From assembly GCA_963765625.1 (NCBI GenBank), contig CAVXXD010000015.1:136572-200571 (forward strand): a stretch of 64,000 nt of DNA, given 5' to 3'. Below, one piece after another: positions 42,047 to 50,964 of the stretch (positions within the stretch are counted from its first letter, which is position 1; every line of letters starts with the position of its first letter). The DNA is from CAVXXD01 sp963765625. Its GTDB lineage: Bacteria > Actinomycetota > Geothermincolia > Geothermincolales > Geothermincolaceae. The translations under genes were made by a program, and so were the position numbers. The notes under the pieces are model-generated. The model was not told the DNA's origin and searched no databases. It worked only from the letters and a program-made list of their open reading frames with translations.

Positions 42047-43294
42047 TCAGGCCCTCACCTGCCCATCTCCGTATATCACGAACTTGGAGGTGGTCAATTC
42101 GCGCAGGCTCATGGGGCCCCGGGCATGCAGCTTCTGAGTCGATATGCCGATCTCCGCTCCCATTCCGAACTGGTTGCCGTCGGTGAAACGGGTGCTGGCG
42201 TTGACGTATACGTCCGCGGAGTCGACCGCGGCAGCGAAGCGCCGCGCCGCCTGGTAATCGCTGGTAACTATGGCTTCGGAATGCTTACTGCCGTATTTAT
42301 TTATATGGTCGATGGCTTCTTCCACATCGTCGACGACATGGACCGCCAGGATGAGGTCGAGAAACTCCGTATAGAAATCCTCCTCGGTAGCCGGGGTGGC
42401 TTCGGGAATAAACTGCCGCGCGCGCTCCGATGCCCGCAACTCCACCCCATGCCCCTTCAGTTCCATCCCCGCTTTCGGCAGGAAGGAAGGAGCTATGCCG
42501 GCATTGACCAGCAGGGTCTCCATGGCATTGCAGACACCCGGCCTCTGTACCTTGGCATTCACCACGATGTTCAGGGCGGTCTCCTCGTCGGCGCTTTCGT
42601 CGACGTAGGTGTGGCAGTTCCCCACCCCCGTCTCTATGACCGGAACGGTGCTCTCCTCCACCACCGTCTTGATCAGACCGGCGCCGCCACGGGGAATCAG
42701 GACATCGATCAGCCCGTGCAGCCGCATAAGCTCACGCGCCGATTCCCGGTCGGTTAGTGGTACCAGCTGGATGGACCCGTCCGGAAGACCCGCGTCTTCC
42801 CCGGACCGGGCGATGATATCACTCAGGGCCTGATTGGAGTTTATGGCTGAGGAACTCCCCCTCAATATGACCGCATTGCCGCTTTTAATGCATAGCGCCG
42901 CCGCGTCAACCGTGACGTTCGGACGCGCTTCGTAAATTATCCCGATGACCCCGAGGGGAACCCGCAATTTCTTGATGTCCAGGCCGTTCGGGAGCCTCCA
43001 GCCCTCCATCACCTCGCCCACAGGATCTGGAAGAGCCGCCACTTCGCGCAATCCCGCCGCCATGTCGCCGATACGTGACTCCGACAGGGTGAGACGATCC
43101 ATCAGGGCGGCGTTCATCCCGCCATCAAGTCCGGCCTTGCGATCCTTTTCATTGCTCTCCAGGATGATCGATACATTCGATTCAAGTGCGTCGGCCATGG
43201 CCAGCAGCGCCTGGTTCTTTACCCTGGTGGACAGGCAGGAAAGTTCCAGTGCCGCTTTTTTTGCCTTTATCCCGATATCCTCCACCACCGACAT
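42047..43294 (-). CDS. proA: glutamate-5-semialdehyde dehydrogenase (gamma-glutamyl phosphate reductase)
   Basis: 415 residues of the aldehyde-dehydrogenase superfamily. IYEARPNVTVDAAALCIKSGNA, ILRGSSSAINSN and QRPGVCNAMETLL (catalytic cysteine) are characteristic of ProA, and the end HARGPMSLRELTTSKFVIYG is the family C terminus. It reduces gamma-glutamyl phosphate with NADPH in proline synthesis, taking product from proB encoded upstream. Confidence 0.97.
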   Translation of the reverse strand: MSVVEDIGIKAKKAALELSCLSTRVKNQALLAMADALESNVSIILESNEKDRKAGLDGGMNAALMDRLTLSESRIGDMAAGLREVAALPDPVGEVMEGWRLPNGLDIKKLRVPLGVIGIIYEARPNVTVDAAALCIKSGNAVILRGSSSAINSNQALSDIIARSGEDAGLPDGSIQLVPLTDRESARELMRLHGLIDVLIPRGGAGLIKTVVEESTVPVIETGVGNCHTYVDESADEETALNIVVNAKVQRPGVCNAMETLLVNAGIAPSFLPKAGMELKGHGVELRASERARQFIPEATPATEEDFYTEFLDLILAVHVVDDVEEAIDHINKYGSKHSEAIVTSDYQAARRFAAAVDSADVYVNASTRFTDGNQFGMGAEIGISTQKLHARGPMSLRELTTSKFVIYGDGQVRA

Positions 43295-43336
43295 CTCACA
43301 CCTCTCCTTCTCGATTCCCTGCCCCGATGTTCTATA

Positions 43337-44446
43337 TCAGAGGACCACCAGGCAGTCCCGGTGGACTACTTCCTGGCACGCCCCGCCAAGAAGCTTTGCT
43401 GCATCTTTTGAGTGCAAGCCCTTGATGGCCTCGAGGTCCTCGCACGAGTAGTTTATTAAGCCCCTGGCGATGACGCTGCCGTCCTCGATGGCTATCTCCA
43501 CCATGTCGCCTTCCTTGAAGCCGCCGGTCACTTCCGCCACTCCGGCTGGAAGCAGGCTCTTCCCCCCATGCAGGATGGCCTCTCCTGCACCACTGTCGAT
43601 ACGGATGCGTCCGGACGGTTGCAATCCGAAAGCGATCCATTGCTTGCGTCCTTTCATGCTCTTCCTGGCGGGGGGAAAGTATGTGCCCTCCTCGCTTCCA
43701 TGCAAGACCCTTGTGACGGCGTTCTTTTTTCGACCGTTCAGGATGATTGTGCCCACCCCGGATGCGGTGGCGATTCGAGCCGCCTGCAGCTTCGTACTCA
43801 TCCCTCCCGTCGAATGCTCGCCGCCCGCGCCTTCCGCCAGGCCCTCAAGTTCCGGTGTCACGGCCTCCACCCTGGGAATGAGGGAAGCTCCGGGATTTCT
43901 ACGGGGGTCTGCCGTGAAAAGGCCGTCGGTATCCGTGAGCATAACCAGCAGGTCTGCTTCCACCAACCCTGCCACCAGCGCGGCCAGGCGGTCATTATCG
44001 CCGAAGCGTATCTCCTCCACCGCTACGGTATCGTTCTCGTTAATGATCGGTACTATGCCCAGTTCCAGCAACCGCTGCATGGCATTCCGGGCATTGAGGT
44101 ACTGCTTGCGATGGGTGATGTCGAACTGCGTTAGAAGGACCTGTCCGACCTCGAACTTGTTTGCCTCGAAGCATTCGGCGTAGAGGTCTATCAGTTTACC
44201 CTGCCCGACGGAAGCTGCCGCCTGCAGGGTTGGTATATCCTTGGGTCGCTCCTTCAGCCCCATGGCTTCGACACCAGCCGCGATGGCGCCCGAGGTGACC
44301 AGGGCGACGTCCCTGCCTTCCCGGCGGATGGCGGCCATCTCATCCACCATGCGGCGGATGTGGGCACGGTCCAGACGACCGCTGGATCTGGTCAGGGTAT
44401 GGGTACCGATCTTTATCACTATTCTGTCTATTTTCAACTCTCGCAT
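43337..44446 (-). CDS. proB: glutamate 5-kinase
   Basis: 369 residues. The kinase domain (1-260) has KIGTHTLTRSSGRLD, VTSGAIAAGVEAMGL, NENDTVAVEEIRFGDND and TDTDGLFTADPR. A C-terminal PUA domain (about 275-355) is present. It phosphorylates glutamate in the first, feedback-inhibited step of proline synthesis. It starts the proB, proA, nadD series; proC is separate at 62947-63745. Confidence 0.97.
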   Translation of the reverse strand: MRELKIDRIVIKIGTHTLTRSSGRLDRAHIRRMVDEMAAIRREGRDVALVTSGAIAAGVEAMGLKERPKDIPTLQAAASVGQGKLIDLYAECFEANKFEVGQVLLTQFDITHRKQYLNARNAMQRLLELGIVPIINENDTVAVEEIRFGDNDRLAALVAGLVEADLLVMLTDTDGLFTADPRRNPGASLIPRVEAVTPELEGLAEGAGGEHSTGGMSTKLQAARIATASGVGTIILNGRKKNAVTRVLHGSEEGTYFPPARKSMKGRKQWIAFGLQPSGRIRIDSGAGEAILHGGKSLLPAGVAEVTGGFKEGDMVEIAIEDGSVIARGLINYSCEDLEAIKGLHSKDAAKLLGGACQEVVHRDCLVVL

Positions 44447-44522
44447 AATCTAAACATTATACTCCCTTAAAAGGACACGAGCCGTGCCACCGGACGGCGT
44501 AGCCAGACAAGCCGCGTACGCC

Positions 44523-44528
44523 TATAAT
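44523..44528 (+). promoter_or_regulatory. -10 box placing a leaderless start at lemA
   Basis: Perfect TATAAT ends six bases before the lemA ATG at 44535, so the expected transcription start coincides with the start codon. No Shine-Dalgarno is present. The -35 region is poor. Confidence 0.55.
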
Positions 44529-44534
44529 TACCCT

Positions 44535-45092
44535 ATGTCTACTCTGATATTGGTAGTTTCCGGCGTGATCCTTGCCGTCGCGCTGCTGTCAACGGCGCTC
44601 ATCTTCAACCATCTGATACGCTTGCGCAACCGGGCGGAAGCAGCCTGGCACGGGGTCGAAACCGAGCTTAAACGGCGCTATGACCTGATTCCAGTGCTGG
44701 CAAGCACGGTCAAGGGCTATGCCTCACACGAAAACGCCGTCTTCGAGTCGGCAGCCGCGGCGCGCACGCGCGGCATGGAAGCCCGCTCCGTGCCGGATCA
44801 TGCCGGAGCCACCGATCAAGCCACCATCTCTTTCTCTTCCCTCTTCGCCGTTGCCGAGGCCTATCCCGACCTCAGGGCCGCCCAGGGATTTCGCGACCTG
44901 CAGCGAGAACTTTCCCATACCGAATCAGTGATCGCCAACGCCAGGAAGTATTACAACGCTTCGGTGATGCATTACGACAACGCTCGCCAGGGTTTTCCCG
45001 GAAATCTAGTAGCGGGGCTTTTCGACAGCCGCTTTCCCGGCTTTGAATACCTGGAGTTCTCAGGCAACATCGACGCCGCTCCCAACACCTGA
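44535..45092 (+). CDS. LemA family protein
   Basis: 185 residues. A single N-terminal membrane helix (STLILVVSGVILAVALLSTALI) is followed by the helical LemA domain with RNRAEAAWHGVETELKRRYDLIPVL and HTESVIANARKYYNASVMHYDNARQGFPGN, the family signature. LemA proteins are membrane-anchored, of uncertain function, and often sit beside TPM or DUF2207 genes, as here. The start at 44535 fits the membrane helix; a longer frame to 44484 adds a non-conserved segment. The adjacent -10 box suggests a leaderless mRNA. Confidence 0.9.
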   Translation: MSTLILVVSGVILAVALLSTALIFNHLIRLRNRAEAAWHGVETELKRRYDLIPVLASTVKGYASHENAVFESAAAARTRGMEARSVPDHAGATDQATISFSSLFAVAEAYPDLRAAQGFRDLQRELSHTESVIANARKYYNASVMHYDNARQGFPGNLVAGLFDSRFPGFEYLEFSGNIDAAPNT

Positions 45093-45115
45093 TGCTTCCG
45101 CTGGGATAGATAAAG

Positions 45116-47515
45116 TCACCCGGCCGAAGATCCTCCACCACCGAAGCCCCCACCAGAGAAGCCCCCGCCGAACCCCCCGGAAAAGCCGCCTCCCCCACTT
45201 CCGCCGCTGCTGCTCGGAGCGCTCGCCAGGGTGCTGCCGAGATTTTCATACATGCCGTTAAGGCTGGAGGCCAGGTAGACGGTATTGAACGTCCCGACGC
45301 CGTTGAACCACTCGGGAGGTTCCGTGAATATCTCTGAGAACTTGGAGGCCCAGGCCTCCGCCACGCCAAGCACCATAGCATACGGCAGGGTCTCCTGGAA
45401 ATTCTCGGCGGTCATCGAGGCGATCTCGTCCCTCTCTGCCGTTGCCAGGTATTCCTTGAACCCGAGGGCATGCTCGTAAGCCTGGGAGCCCTTGGCCGTT
45501 CTCCTGGGCATGGCCCTCCCGACGATAATGATTATGATCCCTGAGAGGATGATGGCCGGCAGTATGATCCAGAACCACCCAAGGTCCCAGTACAACCACT
45601 TGTATGCCAGGACGAATACGGCTACCGAGACGATGGAGACAAGCAGCCCGCCCGTAGTGTAGCGTTTTTTCACCACTGCCGGTTCGGCGGAGAACAGCTC
45701 CTGGTCCAGGACCGTGTCGGTCACACCATCCTGGATGGGCACGACGTGCGCGTAAAACACGTTCTTGAGGTCGGACTCGGTCACCCGGTCCCCTGATTCG
45801 AAAAGCCCGTCCATGACCTCCTTTTCGTAAGCACTCAGACCTTCCGTGCTATCGGATCTCTTTATGAAACCGTAGGAGGTGTGCGTGAAGATACTGCCGG
45901 AGCCTTCTTCGAATATGTTGAGGAATCCCCGGCGCGCGAGGTCTACGATGGTGGCGGAGATATCTTTCAATAAAGGCTTTTCCTTCAGGAGCATGCCCAT
46001 GACCGCCGGCTTGAGCCCTGGAGGAGGATCATATCGCACCATCTCCGTGCCGGTCCTCCCGATGTCGCGTCCCAATTTCATCCACAGCCGCAACATAACC
46101 ACCAGGCAGGCCAGCACCAGCAGCCCGGCCAGAATGAGCATGATCAGCTTGAAGGTCTGACCGAATTGCCATGGCACCGAGACCACGCCTTTAGGGAAAG
46201 CAACGTCTATGGTATAGGTACTGAATGCGTCGACATCGGCTGCTTCCCACCACAGGGTATCGCCGTCCTTCCCATAATCATAATAGGAAGGCTTGTAATA
46301 CTGATCCACGTACATGTCCGTCTCCACCTGATCCATGTCAACACCATTGGGAAGGTGCACCGTGGTCCGTGACGCTGATATGGGAACGTCCCGGTCATAG
46401 GAGACCGAGTTGAAATACAGCCTGTCGTAATCGTCGTAGTAGATGATCGCCCCACTCATGCGGTATTCAATGATCCAGCCCATCTGCTGGTCCTGGGCCT
46501 CGAACTCGAGGTGGACCCTTTTTCCTCCGGATATCTTCTCTACGCTCCAGAGGCTCTCGTCATAGAGGTTCCCCTCGAGGTCGTATACGGCAATGTCCGT
46601 TATCCTGACCCTGCCGTAGGTGGTTCCGGAGTACCCCGAAGCGTCCGCTAAGGTAAGATCGCGGTTGAGGAAATGATAGCTGCCGTAGAAGTTCGCCACC
46701 TGCGTCTCACGTATATTTAGGGATGCGTCGGGGTTGACGTGGATGTCCGTGTCGAACCGCGCGAAGTCCCAGTGCTTGCCCTCCATGGAGTTCAAGGGTG
46801 TTACCGCCACGTCGGAACTCATCATGGATGAAGGCCAGTAACAGCTGAAGCGGTAATAGGCATCTGGGGGCATGTCCCAGGAGAGGCAATAAACCGTCTC
46901 GGGATCGGACTGAGCCGCTGAGACGGGACCGTCGTAGTTGTAAGCCCGCGCCTGGAGTTCAAGGTCTGAGGAGCTGACGTATCCGGGAAGATGTATGTTG
47001 ACACTGGATTTGTTGATGGGCGCGTCGTGTGTCTCCGGCGTCGCGCTCCATTCGAAGCCGGTCAAGCTTCCTTCGCGGTTCAATGCACCGTAAGAATAAT
47101 AGTCGTATATGACCGTCGAGTCCCCGGTTGAGCCTTCACCGTTGTACCAGAGCGTCACACCCTCTTCAGCCCATTCGAGCTCCCATAACTCGTCCGGCAG
47201 AGGACGGCCATATTCGTTAAGCACCCTGGGGTTGTAGATGTTGCCGTATTCAAACGGTATATAAATCCCCACCCATTCACCAAAGCCGCTGAAGCGGTAG
47301 GTAACACGCTCCTGCACGTGCAGGGATGAGTCGGCTTCTACACGGATGTCCATCCCGTAGGATGCAAAGACGTAGGGGTACTCCTGCGGGACTTCATCAT
47401 TTTGTGCGATCAGGGGTGCCGCGGTCAGCCATAAAAGCAGTGGCACCAGAATCGCTATGAGCAGCGCCATCAGGCATCCGCGCAGACAAGCTCCCGTCCC
47501 GACCCTCTCCGACAC
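45116..47515 (-). CDS. DUF2207 membrane protein with Gly-rich tail
   Basis: A 799-residue predicted membrane protein. An N-terminal signal/anchor (about 13-38) is followed by two extracytoplasmic beta-rich copies of the DUF2207 N-terminal domain (about 45-235 and 245-430, both opening I-V-D/N-SL-V/I-E). After that come a membrane helix (FKLIMLILAGLLVLACLVVML), a cytoplasmic winged-helix-like segment, two more helices near 640-680, and a Gly/Ser-rich tail such as GGGFSGGFGGGFSGG. DUF2207 proteins commonly pair with LemA. Here the genes are convergent, ending 24 bases apart. Molecular function is unknown. Confidence 0.85.
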   Translation of the reverse strand: MSERVGTGACLRGCLMALLIAILVPLLLWLTAAPLIAQNDEVPQEYPYVFASYGMDIRVEADSSLHVQERVTYRFSGFGEWVGIYIPFEYGNIYNPRVLNEYGRPLPDELWELEWAEEGVTLWYNGEGSTGDSTVIYDYYSYGALNREGSLTGFEWSATPETHDAPINKSSVNIHLPGYVSSSDLELQARAYNYDGPVSAAQSDPETVYCLSWDMPPDAYYRFSCYWPSSMMSSDVAVTPLNSMEGKHWDFARFDTDIHVNPDASLNIRETQVANFYGSYHFLNRDLTLADASGYSGTTYGRVRITDIAVYDLEGNLYDESLWSVEKISGGKRVHLEFEAQDQQMGWIIEYRMSGAIIYYDDYDRLYFNSVSYDRDVPISASRTTVHLPNGVDMDQVETDMYVDQYYKPSYYDYGKDGDTLWWEAADVDAFSTYTIDVAFPKGVVSVPWQFGQTFKLIMLILAGLLVLACLVVMLRLWMKLGRDIGRTGTEMVRYDPPPGLKPAVMGMLLKEKPLLKDISATIVDLARRGFLNIFEEGSGSIFTHTSYGFIKRSDSTEGLSAYEKEVMDGLFESGDRVTESDLKNVFYAHVVPIQDGVTDTVLDQELFSAEPAVVKKRYTTGGLLVSIVSVAVFVLAYKWLYWDLGWFWIILPAIILSGIIIIIVGRAMPRRTAKGSQAYEHALGFKEYLATAERDEIASMTAENFQETLPYAMVLGVAEAWASKFSEIFTEPPEWFNGVGTFNTVYLASSLNGMYENLGSTLASAPSSSGGSGGGGFSGGFGGGFSGGGFGGGGSSAG

Positions 47516-47598
47516 GCCTGCTCCTTTCGCTTCTTCCTCCCCGACACGCTACGATCTGATTATATATACTCCGCACCGAGGCACGATACCTTTGCGCA

Positions 47599-47627
47599 TT
47601 GTCGGTCACTCCGGCGTGTGCTAATAT
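47599..47627 (+). promoter_or_regulatory. promoter for tRNA-Gln/tRNA-Glu
   Basis: TTGTCG (47599-47604), 17-bp spacer and TAATAT (47622-47627), 22 bases before the tRNA-Gln 5' end. Confidence 0.7.
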
Positions 47628-47648
47628 ATCACCTGCGCGAAACATCAC

Positions 47649-47722
47649 TGGGGGATCGTCTAGTGGTAGGACGCGAGACTCTGGATCTCGTTGCGAGGGT
47701 TCGAATCCTTCTCCCCCAGCCA
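47649..47722 (+). tRNA. tRNA-Gln (anticodon CTG)
   Basis: 74 bases with encoded CCA. The acceptor TGGGGGA/TCCCCCA has the U1-A72 pair typical of tRNA-Gln. The anticodon stem is CGAGA/TCTCG with loop CTCTGGA. Confidence 0.95.
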
Positions 47723-47755
47723 TTTTTTTGTTATAGTAGCAGGTAGTAAAGACGT

Positions 47756-47833
47756 GGCGCATTAGTCTAGTTGGCCTAGGACGCCGCCCTCTCAAGGCGG
47801 AGACCACGGGTTCGAATCCCGTATGCGCTACCA
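47756..47833 (+). tRNA. tRNA-Glu (anticodon CTC)
   Basis: 78 bases with encoded CCA. The acceptor GGCGCAT/ATGCGCT has a G1-U72 wobble. The anticodon stem is CCGCC/GGCGG and the loop CTCTCAA gives CTC. It lies 33 bases downstream of tRNA-Gln. Confidence 0.93.
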
Positions 47834-47840
47834 GAACAAC

Positions 47841-47880
47841 AGCGAGCCGATGGGCTGATCCCCGGCTCGCTTTCTTTTTT
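47841..47880 (+). terminator. terminator after tRNA-Glu
   Basis: AGCGAGCCG/CGGCTCGCT 9-bp stem followed by TTCTTTTTT, directly after the tRNA pair. Confidence 0.88.
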
Positions 47881-47929
47881 ATGAATGGCCTGGTAGGCCT
47901 GTCTTCGTCCCCCACTCAGCCTAGGTGCC

Positions 47930-48847
47930 CTATGCGCCAACCAGCATTTCGCCGACGTTTCTCGATACACTGGCCAGGAATTCCACGTCGTCGTCGTGGA
48001 ATGCATTCACCGCGCTGTGCTCATGACTTCGTTTGTTCACGGCGCAGATCACCCCGATAGGCTCGGCCGAGCCGCAAACCGGCACGCACAGCATTGATGT
48101 TATGTCGTCACATGTAGTGACGATGAAGCGGGGGTCCCGCCTGACGTCGGATATGTTCACGACCTTACGGTTGGCCATTGACCACCCCGCCACTCCGTCC
48201 CCGACCCGGATTGGCCGCGATTTGGCGGTCGGTTGCGGGACCCTGCCGTACACAGCTTTCAGGGTCAGCATCTCACGGTTCGAGCTCAATGCCAGGACCG
48301 ACGCCCTTTCAGAAGATACGCACTTGGATACGGACGCCGCCAGCAGGTTGAGAGCCCTGTTCTGGTCAGGGACGGACAAAAGAATGTCGCTCAAGCACTT
48401 CACGCGAAATGCCTCACTGGCGGCAAGATCACGCCTCTTGTTCCGGTGCAATTCCGTGACGGCCGGCAATGCCGCCTCGGTGAGGTCCACGAGCAGCTTC
48501 GTCCTCTCCTCTTCTTTGTGCCTCTTCAGGCGCAGAAGCACAAGAGTTTCATCATCGAGTGAATGAAAACGTTTCAGAGAGGAACCGGCCGTGATCCATG
48601 CCCCCTCAGGCGGGGATGCATCGAGTTCGAGCCAGTAAGGTTCGTGAACTGCCAGGCTGTTCCCGGAGAACTTGTTTCCCTTCAGGTAGTCCCACCAGAC
48701 CTGGCCTCTTCTTGTCAGCATGAAGGCGGAACAGGGGCAGCCCCCGAGCATGAAGAGGGTATCGACCAGCAAGGTCAGATTTTCTTGTATGTTATTTCCT
48801 GCTCCGATGGTAAGAAGGAGCTGTTTTACCAGTCCTTCATTATCCAT
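47930..48847 (-). CDS. GAF domain protein
   Basis: A 305-residue soluble protein. The N-terminal 140 residues form an alpha/beta segment containing MLGGCPCSAFML. A linker follows, then a GAF domain (about 160-300) with ERASVLALSSNREMLTLKAVYG, GDGVAGWSMANRKVVNISD and MLCVPVCGSAEPIGVICAVN. No output domain is present. It begins 5 bases after the small winged-helix gene ends and so is co-transcribed with it. The pair looks like sensor plus DNA-binding partner, but no ligand can be inferred. Confidence 0.8.
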   Translation of the reverse strand: MDNEGLVKQLLLTIGAGNNIQENLTLLVDTLFMLGGCPCSAFMLTRRGQVWWDYLKGNKFSGNSLAVHEPYWLELDASPPEGAWITAGSSLKRFHSLDDETLVLLRLKRHKEEERTKLLVDLTEAALPAVTELHRNKRRDLAASEAFRVKCLSDILLSVPDQNRALNLLAASVSKCVSSERASVLALSSNREMLTLKAVYGRVPQPTAKSRPIRVGDGVAGWSMANRKVVNISDVRRDPRFIVTTCDDITSMLCVPVCGSAEPIGVICAVNKRSHEHSAVNAFHDDDVEFLASVSRNVGEMLVGA

Positions 48848-48852
48848 GCTGA

Positions 48853-49212
48853 TCAGTTCACTTCCATTGCGTCGATTTCTTCGTGCTTGCCGTTCGAAGA
48901 ATTCTTGATGCCGTTGACCCCGGGGACGTACCTGATGGACTTAAGGTCCTTGCAGGAGATTGGAGGAAGGTAGCGGTAGTATGTGCCGCCGTCCTCCTTG
49001 ACCTTTTCCAGTATTCTCAGGCTGACAAGCTTCTCCAACTGGGAATGGACCTGCTCGATGTGGTAGTCGAACAGCTTCACGATCTCTTCGGAAGTCTCGA
49101 AGTACTCGGGGTTGCGGTGGTAGAAGGAGATGAGCTCGATCCTCACCACGCTGTCAGGTACTTTGCTGCTGCTGCTGCCGTTTCCGTTATGCTCCTGCAA
49201 GACCGCTCCCAC
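48853..49212 (-). CDS. small winged-helix-like protein paired with GAF protein
   Basis: 119 residues. After a Ser/Asn-rich N terminus, VVRIELISFYHRNPEYFETSEEIV and FDYHIEQVHSQLEKLVSLRILEKVKE form a winged helix, with YYRYLPP on the wing. The C terminus is polar and probably disordered. It resembles the protein at 10853-11218 in helix pattern and wing, and each of the two sits with a signalling protein. A DNA-binding role is inferred. It is followed within 5 bases by the GAF gene. Confidence 0.62.
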   Translation of the reverse strand: MGAVLQEHNGNGSSSSKVPDSVVRIELISFYHRNPEYFETSEEIVKLFDYHIEQVHSQLEKLVSLRILEKVKEDGGTYYRYLPPISCKDLKSIRYVPGVNGIKNSSNGKHEEIDAMEVN

Positions 49213-49364
49213 CTCTCAGGGTCTTCTTTATTAGATTATGACAGCTGCTTGCAGTGATTTTCACAACAATCCGGTGAACGGCAGGAGTTTTCCCGCGAAA
49301 GGTCTATTTGCCCGGACCAGCGAAAACCCTTCGAGCTCGAGAACGGGGTGGGCCGATGCTCCGG

Positions 49365-50918
49365 CTACCAGAGAAGGGTGCGGGCAATGCCCCGGTACAT
49401 CCCCTCCGCGACGATCTTGCCGCTCAGCGCAGAGAAGACTACGCCGCCTGGCCAGATGGAATAATGTCCGGCCATATAGAGGTTATCGACGGGTGTAGTA
49501 AACTGGCCGAACCGCCCGTAAAGGGGTGTCCGATAGCGGTCGTAAGACCAGCCCATGATGGAACCTTCGGGGTTGAGGGTATACTTCGAGAGGGTGCGAG
49601 GCGTGGCGAGCTCCTTATAGACCACCTTGTCCCGCAGCCCCGGGATCATCGCCTCGCTGTCCTCTATGATGTCCTCCAGTACCTTTTCTTTCAGGGTCCG
49701 GTATCCCCCGGTGCGTATCTCGGGGTCGGCCGAGCCTGTCCCCCACCCGTTCATCCAGTGGTACGGCGTCCTCACCTGCACGATGATGGAGTTCTGGCTT
49801 TCCGGTGCCAGCGATTTGTCATGCATAGAACACCAGGTGAACATGGACATGCCCTGGCGATGTATGTTGCGGTCGTAGTTGTCTTCCGTGAAGCCGTAAG
49901 TGCGCCAGTAGAGAGTATGGGTGGTCTTGAGCTTCTCCTTCAGCTCGGCGTCGTCCATGTCCAGTCCGAGGAATGCGGTGGACATTGAATAGCTGACCGG
50001 AGCGAATTTTATCTTCTCGCCATATTTACCGGGAACCAGTGTGGGGTCGAGCATCTCTCCCAACAGCCGCTTGGGGTTGCCGGTGTTGACGATCTTTTCG
50101 GCGAAATAACGCTCCCCCTCCGCCGTCTCCACGCCTGTCGCCTTGCGGCCTGAAGTTATGATGTGGTCCACGGTGACCCCCATCTTGACCTCGCCGCCCG
50201 CCTCCTGGTACCTGGCTGCCAGGATGTCCGCCAGGGTCATCAAGCCACCCTTGGGATACCAGTAGTCGTTGACGAAGCTGTACCAGAAGGAGAAGTACAT
50301 GAACAGGAGCATGTTGGGGTCGCCGAATTCCCCGAAGAGAAAGGCCAGGCGCGGATCGTCGAAGAGCTGCAGGCCTTTTTCGCGCCCGGTCAGGGACAGG
50401 CCTTCCTTGGCCATGGGCATCAGACTCAGGGCGGTCGGGGTCATCTTCGCCAGCACCCGGTATTTCTCCCTACCACTTTTAACCAGCGGGAAGGGGTTGT
50501 TTCCCATCATCCCCTTCATCGCCTTGCAGCCGGGGACGATAAAGTCGAACCACTTGTCTATGCCGGCCGAAGACTCCGGATAATACCGTTTGAAGTCCTC
50601 GCGGATCTGGTCGTAGTTCTGCAGGGGCACGTCACAGTCGGGCGTGGCCCAGCGCCAGCTGCCCCGGTCCCATTGGGCCGGGTCGTGCAACCCCAGGTCC
50701 TGGAGGATGGGAAAGAGGATGCCGACGGATTCGGTGGACTGGCAGCCGCAGTCAAAATAGAAGCCCTTGCGCCGCACCCCCTGGATGTTACCTCCAAAAA
50801 GCTTGCCGTGCTCAAGTATGAGCACGCTTTTACCCGCGCGGCGCAGGTAGTTGCCGCAAGTCAGGCCGGCCACCCCGGCTCCGATTATGATGACATCGTA
50901 CTTCCGCTGGTCGGCCAT
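49365..50918 (-). CDS. FAD-dependent oxidoreductase, phytoene desaturase/carotenoid isomerase-like
   Basis: A 517-residue flavoprotein. The dinucleotide-binding loop is VIIIGAGVAGLTCGNYLRR with LILEHGKLFGGN, and the C-terminal FAD contact is NLYMAGHYSIWPGGVVFSALSGK. The overall layout matches the CrtI/CrtISO amine-oxidase-like superfamily acting on hydrophobic polyenes or prenyl chains. I chose the ATG at 50918 after GGGAGG. It is the last of five genes running on the minus strand and the most divergent of the three FAD enzymes there. Substrate unknown; no carotenoid synthase genes are nearby. Confidence 0.8.
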   Translation of the reverse strand: MADQRKYDVIIIGAGVAGLTCGNYLRRAGKSVLILEHGKLFGGNIQGVRRKGFYFDCGCQSTESVGILFPILQDLGLHDPAQWDRGSWRWATPDCDVPLQNYDQIREDFKRYYPESSAGIDKWFDFIVPGCKAMKGMMGNNPFPLVKSGREKYRVLAKMTPTALSLMPMAKEGLSLTGREKGLQLFDDPRLAFLFGEFGDPNMLLFMYFSFWYSFVNDYWYPKGGLMTLADILAARYQEAGGEVKMGVTVDHIITSGRKATGVETAEGERYFAEKIVNTGNPKRLLGEMLDPTLVPGKYGEKIKFAPVSYSMSTAFLGLDMDDAELKEKLKTTHTLYWRTYGFTEDNYDRNIHRQGMSMFTWCSMHDKSLAPESQNSIIVQVRTPYHWMNGWGTGSADPEIRTGGYRTLKEKVLEDIIEDSEAMIPGLRDKVVYKELATPRTLSKYTLNPEGSIMGWSYDRYRTPLYGRFGQFTTPVDNLYMAGHYSIWPGGVVFSALSGKIVAEGMYRGIARTLLW

Positions 50919-50964
50919 GTTCCCCTCCCTAATTACAGCCCCCCGAGGGGGGCGTCCTGGACGC

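Noticed and set aside
47397..47915. 172-codon minus-strand frame across the tRNA-Gln/Glu region
   Set aside because: It reads through two perfect tRNA genes and a terminator; an artefact.
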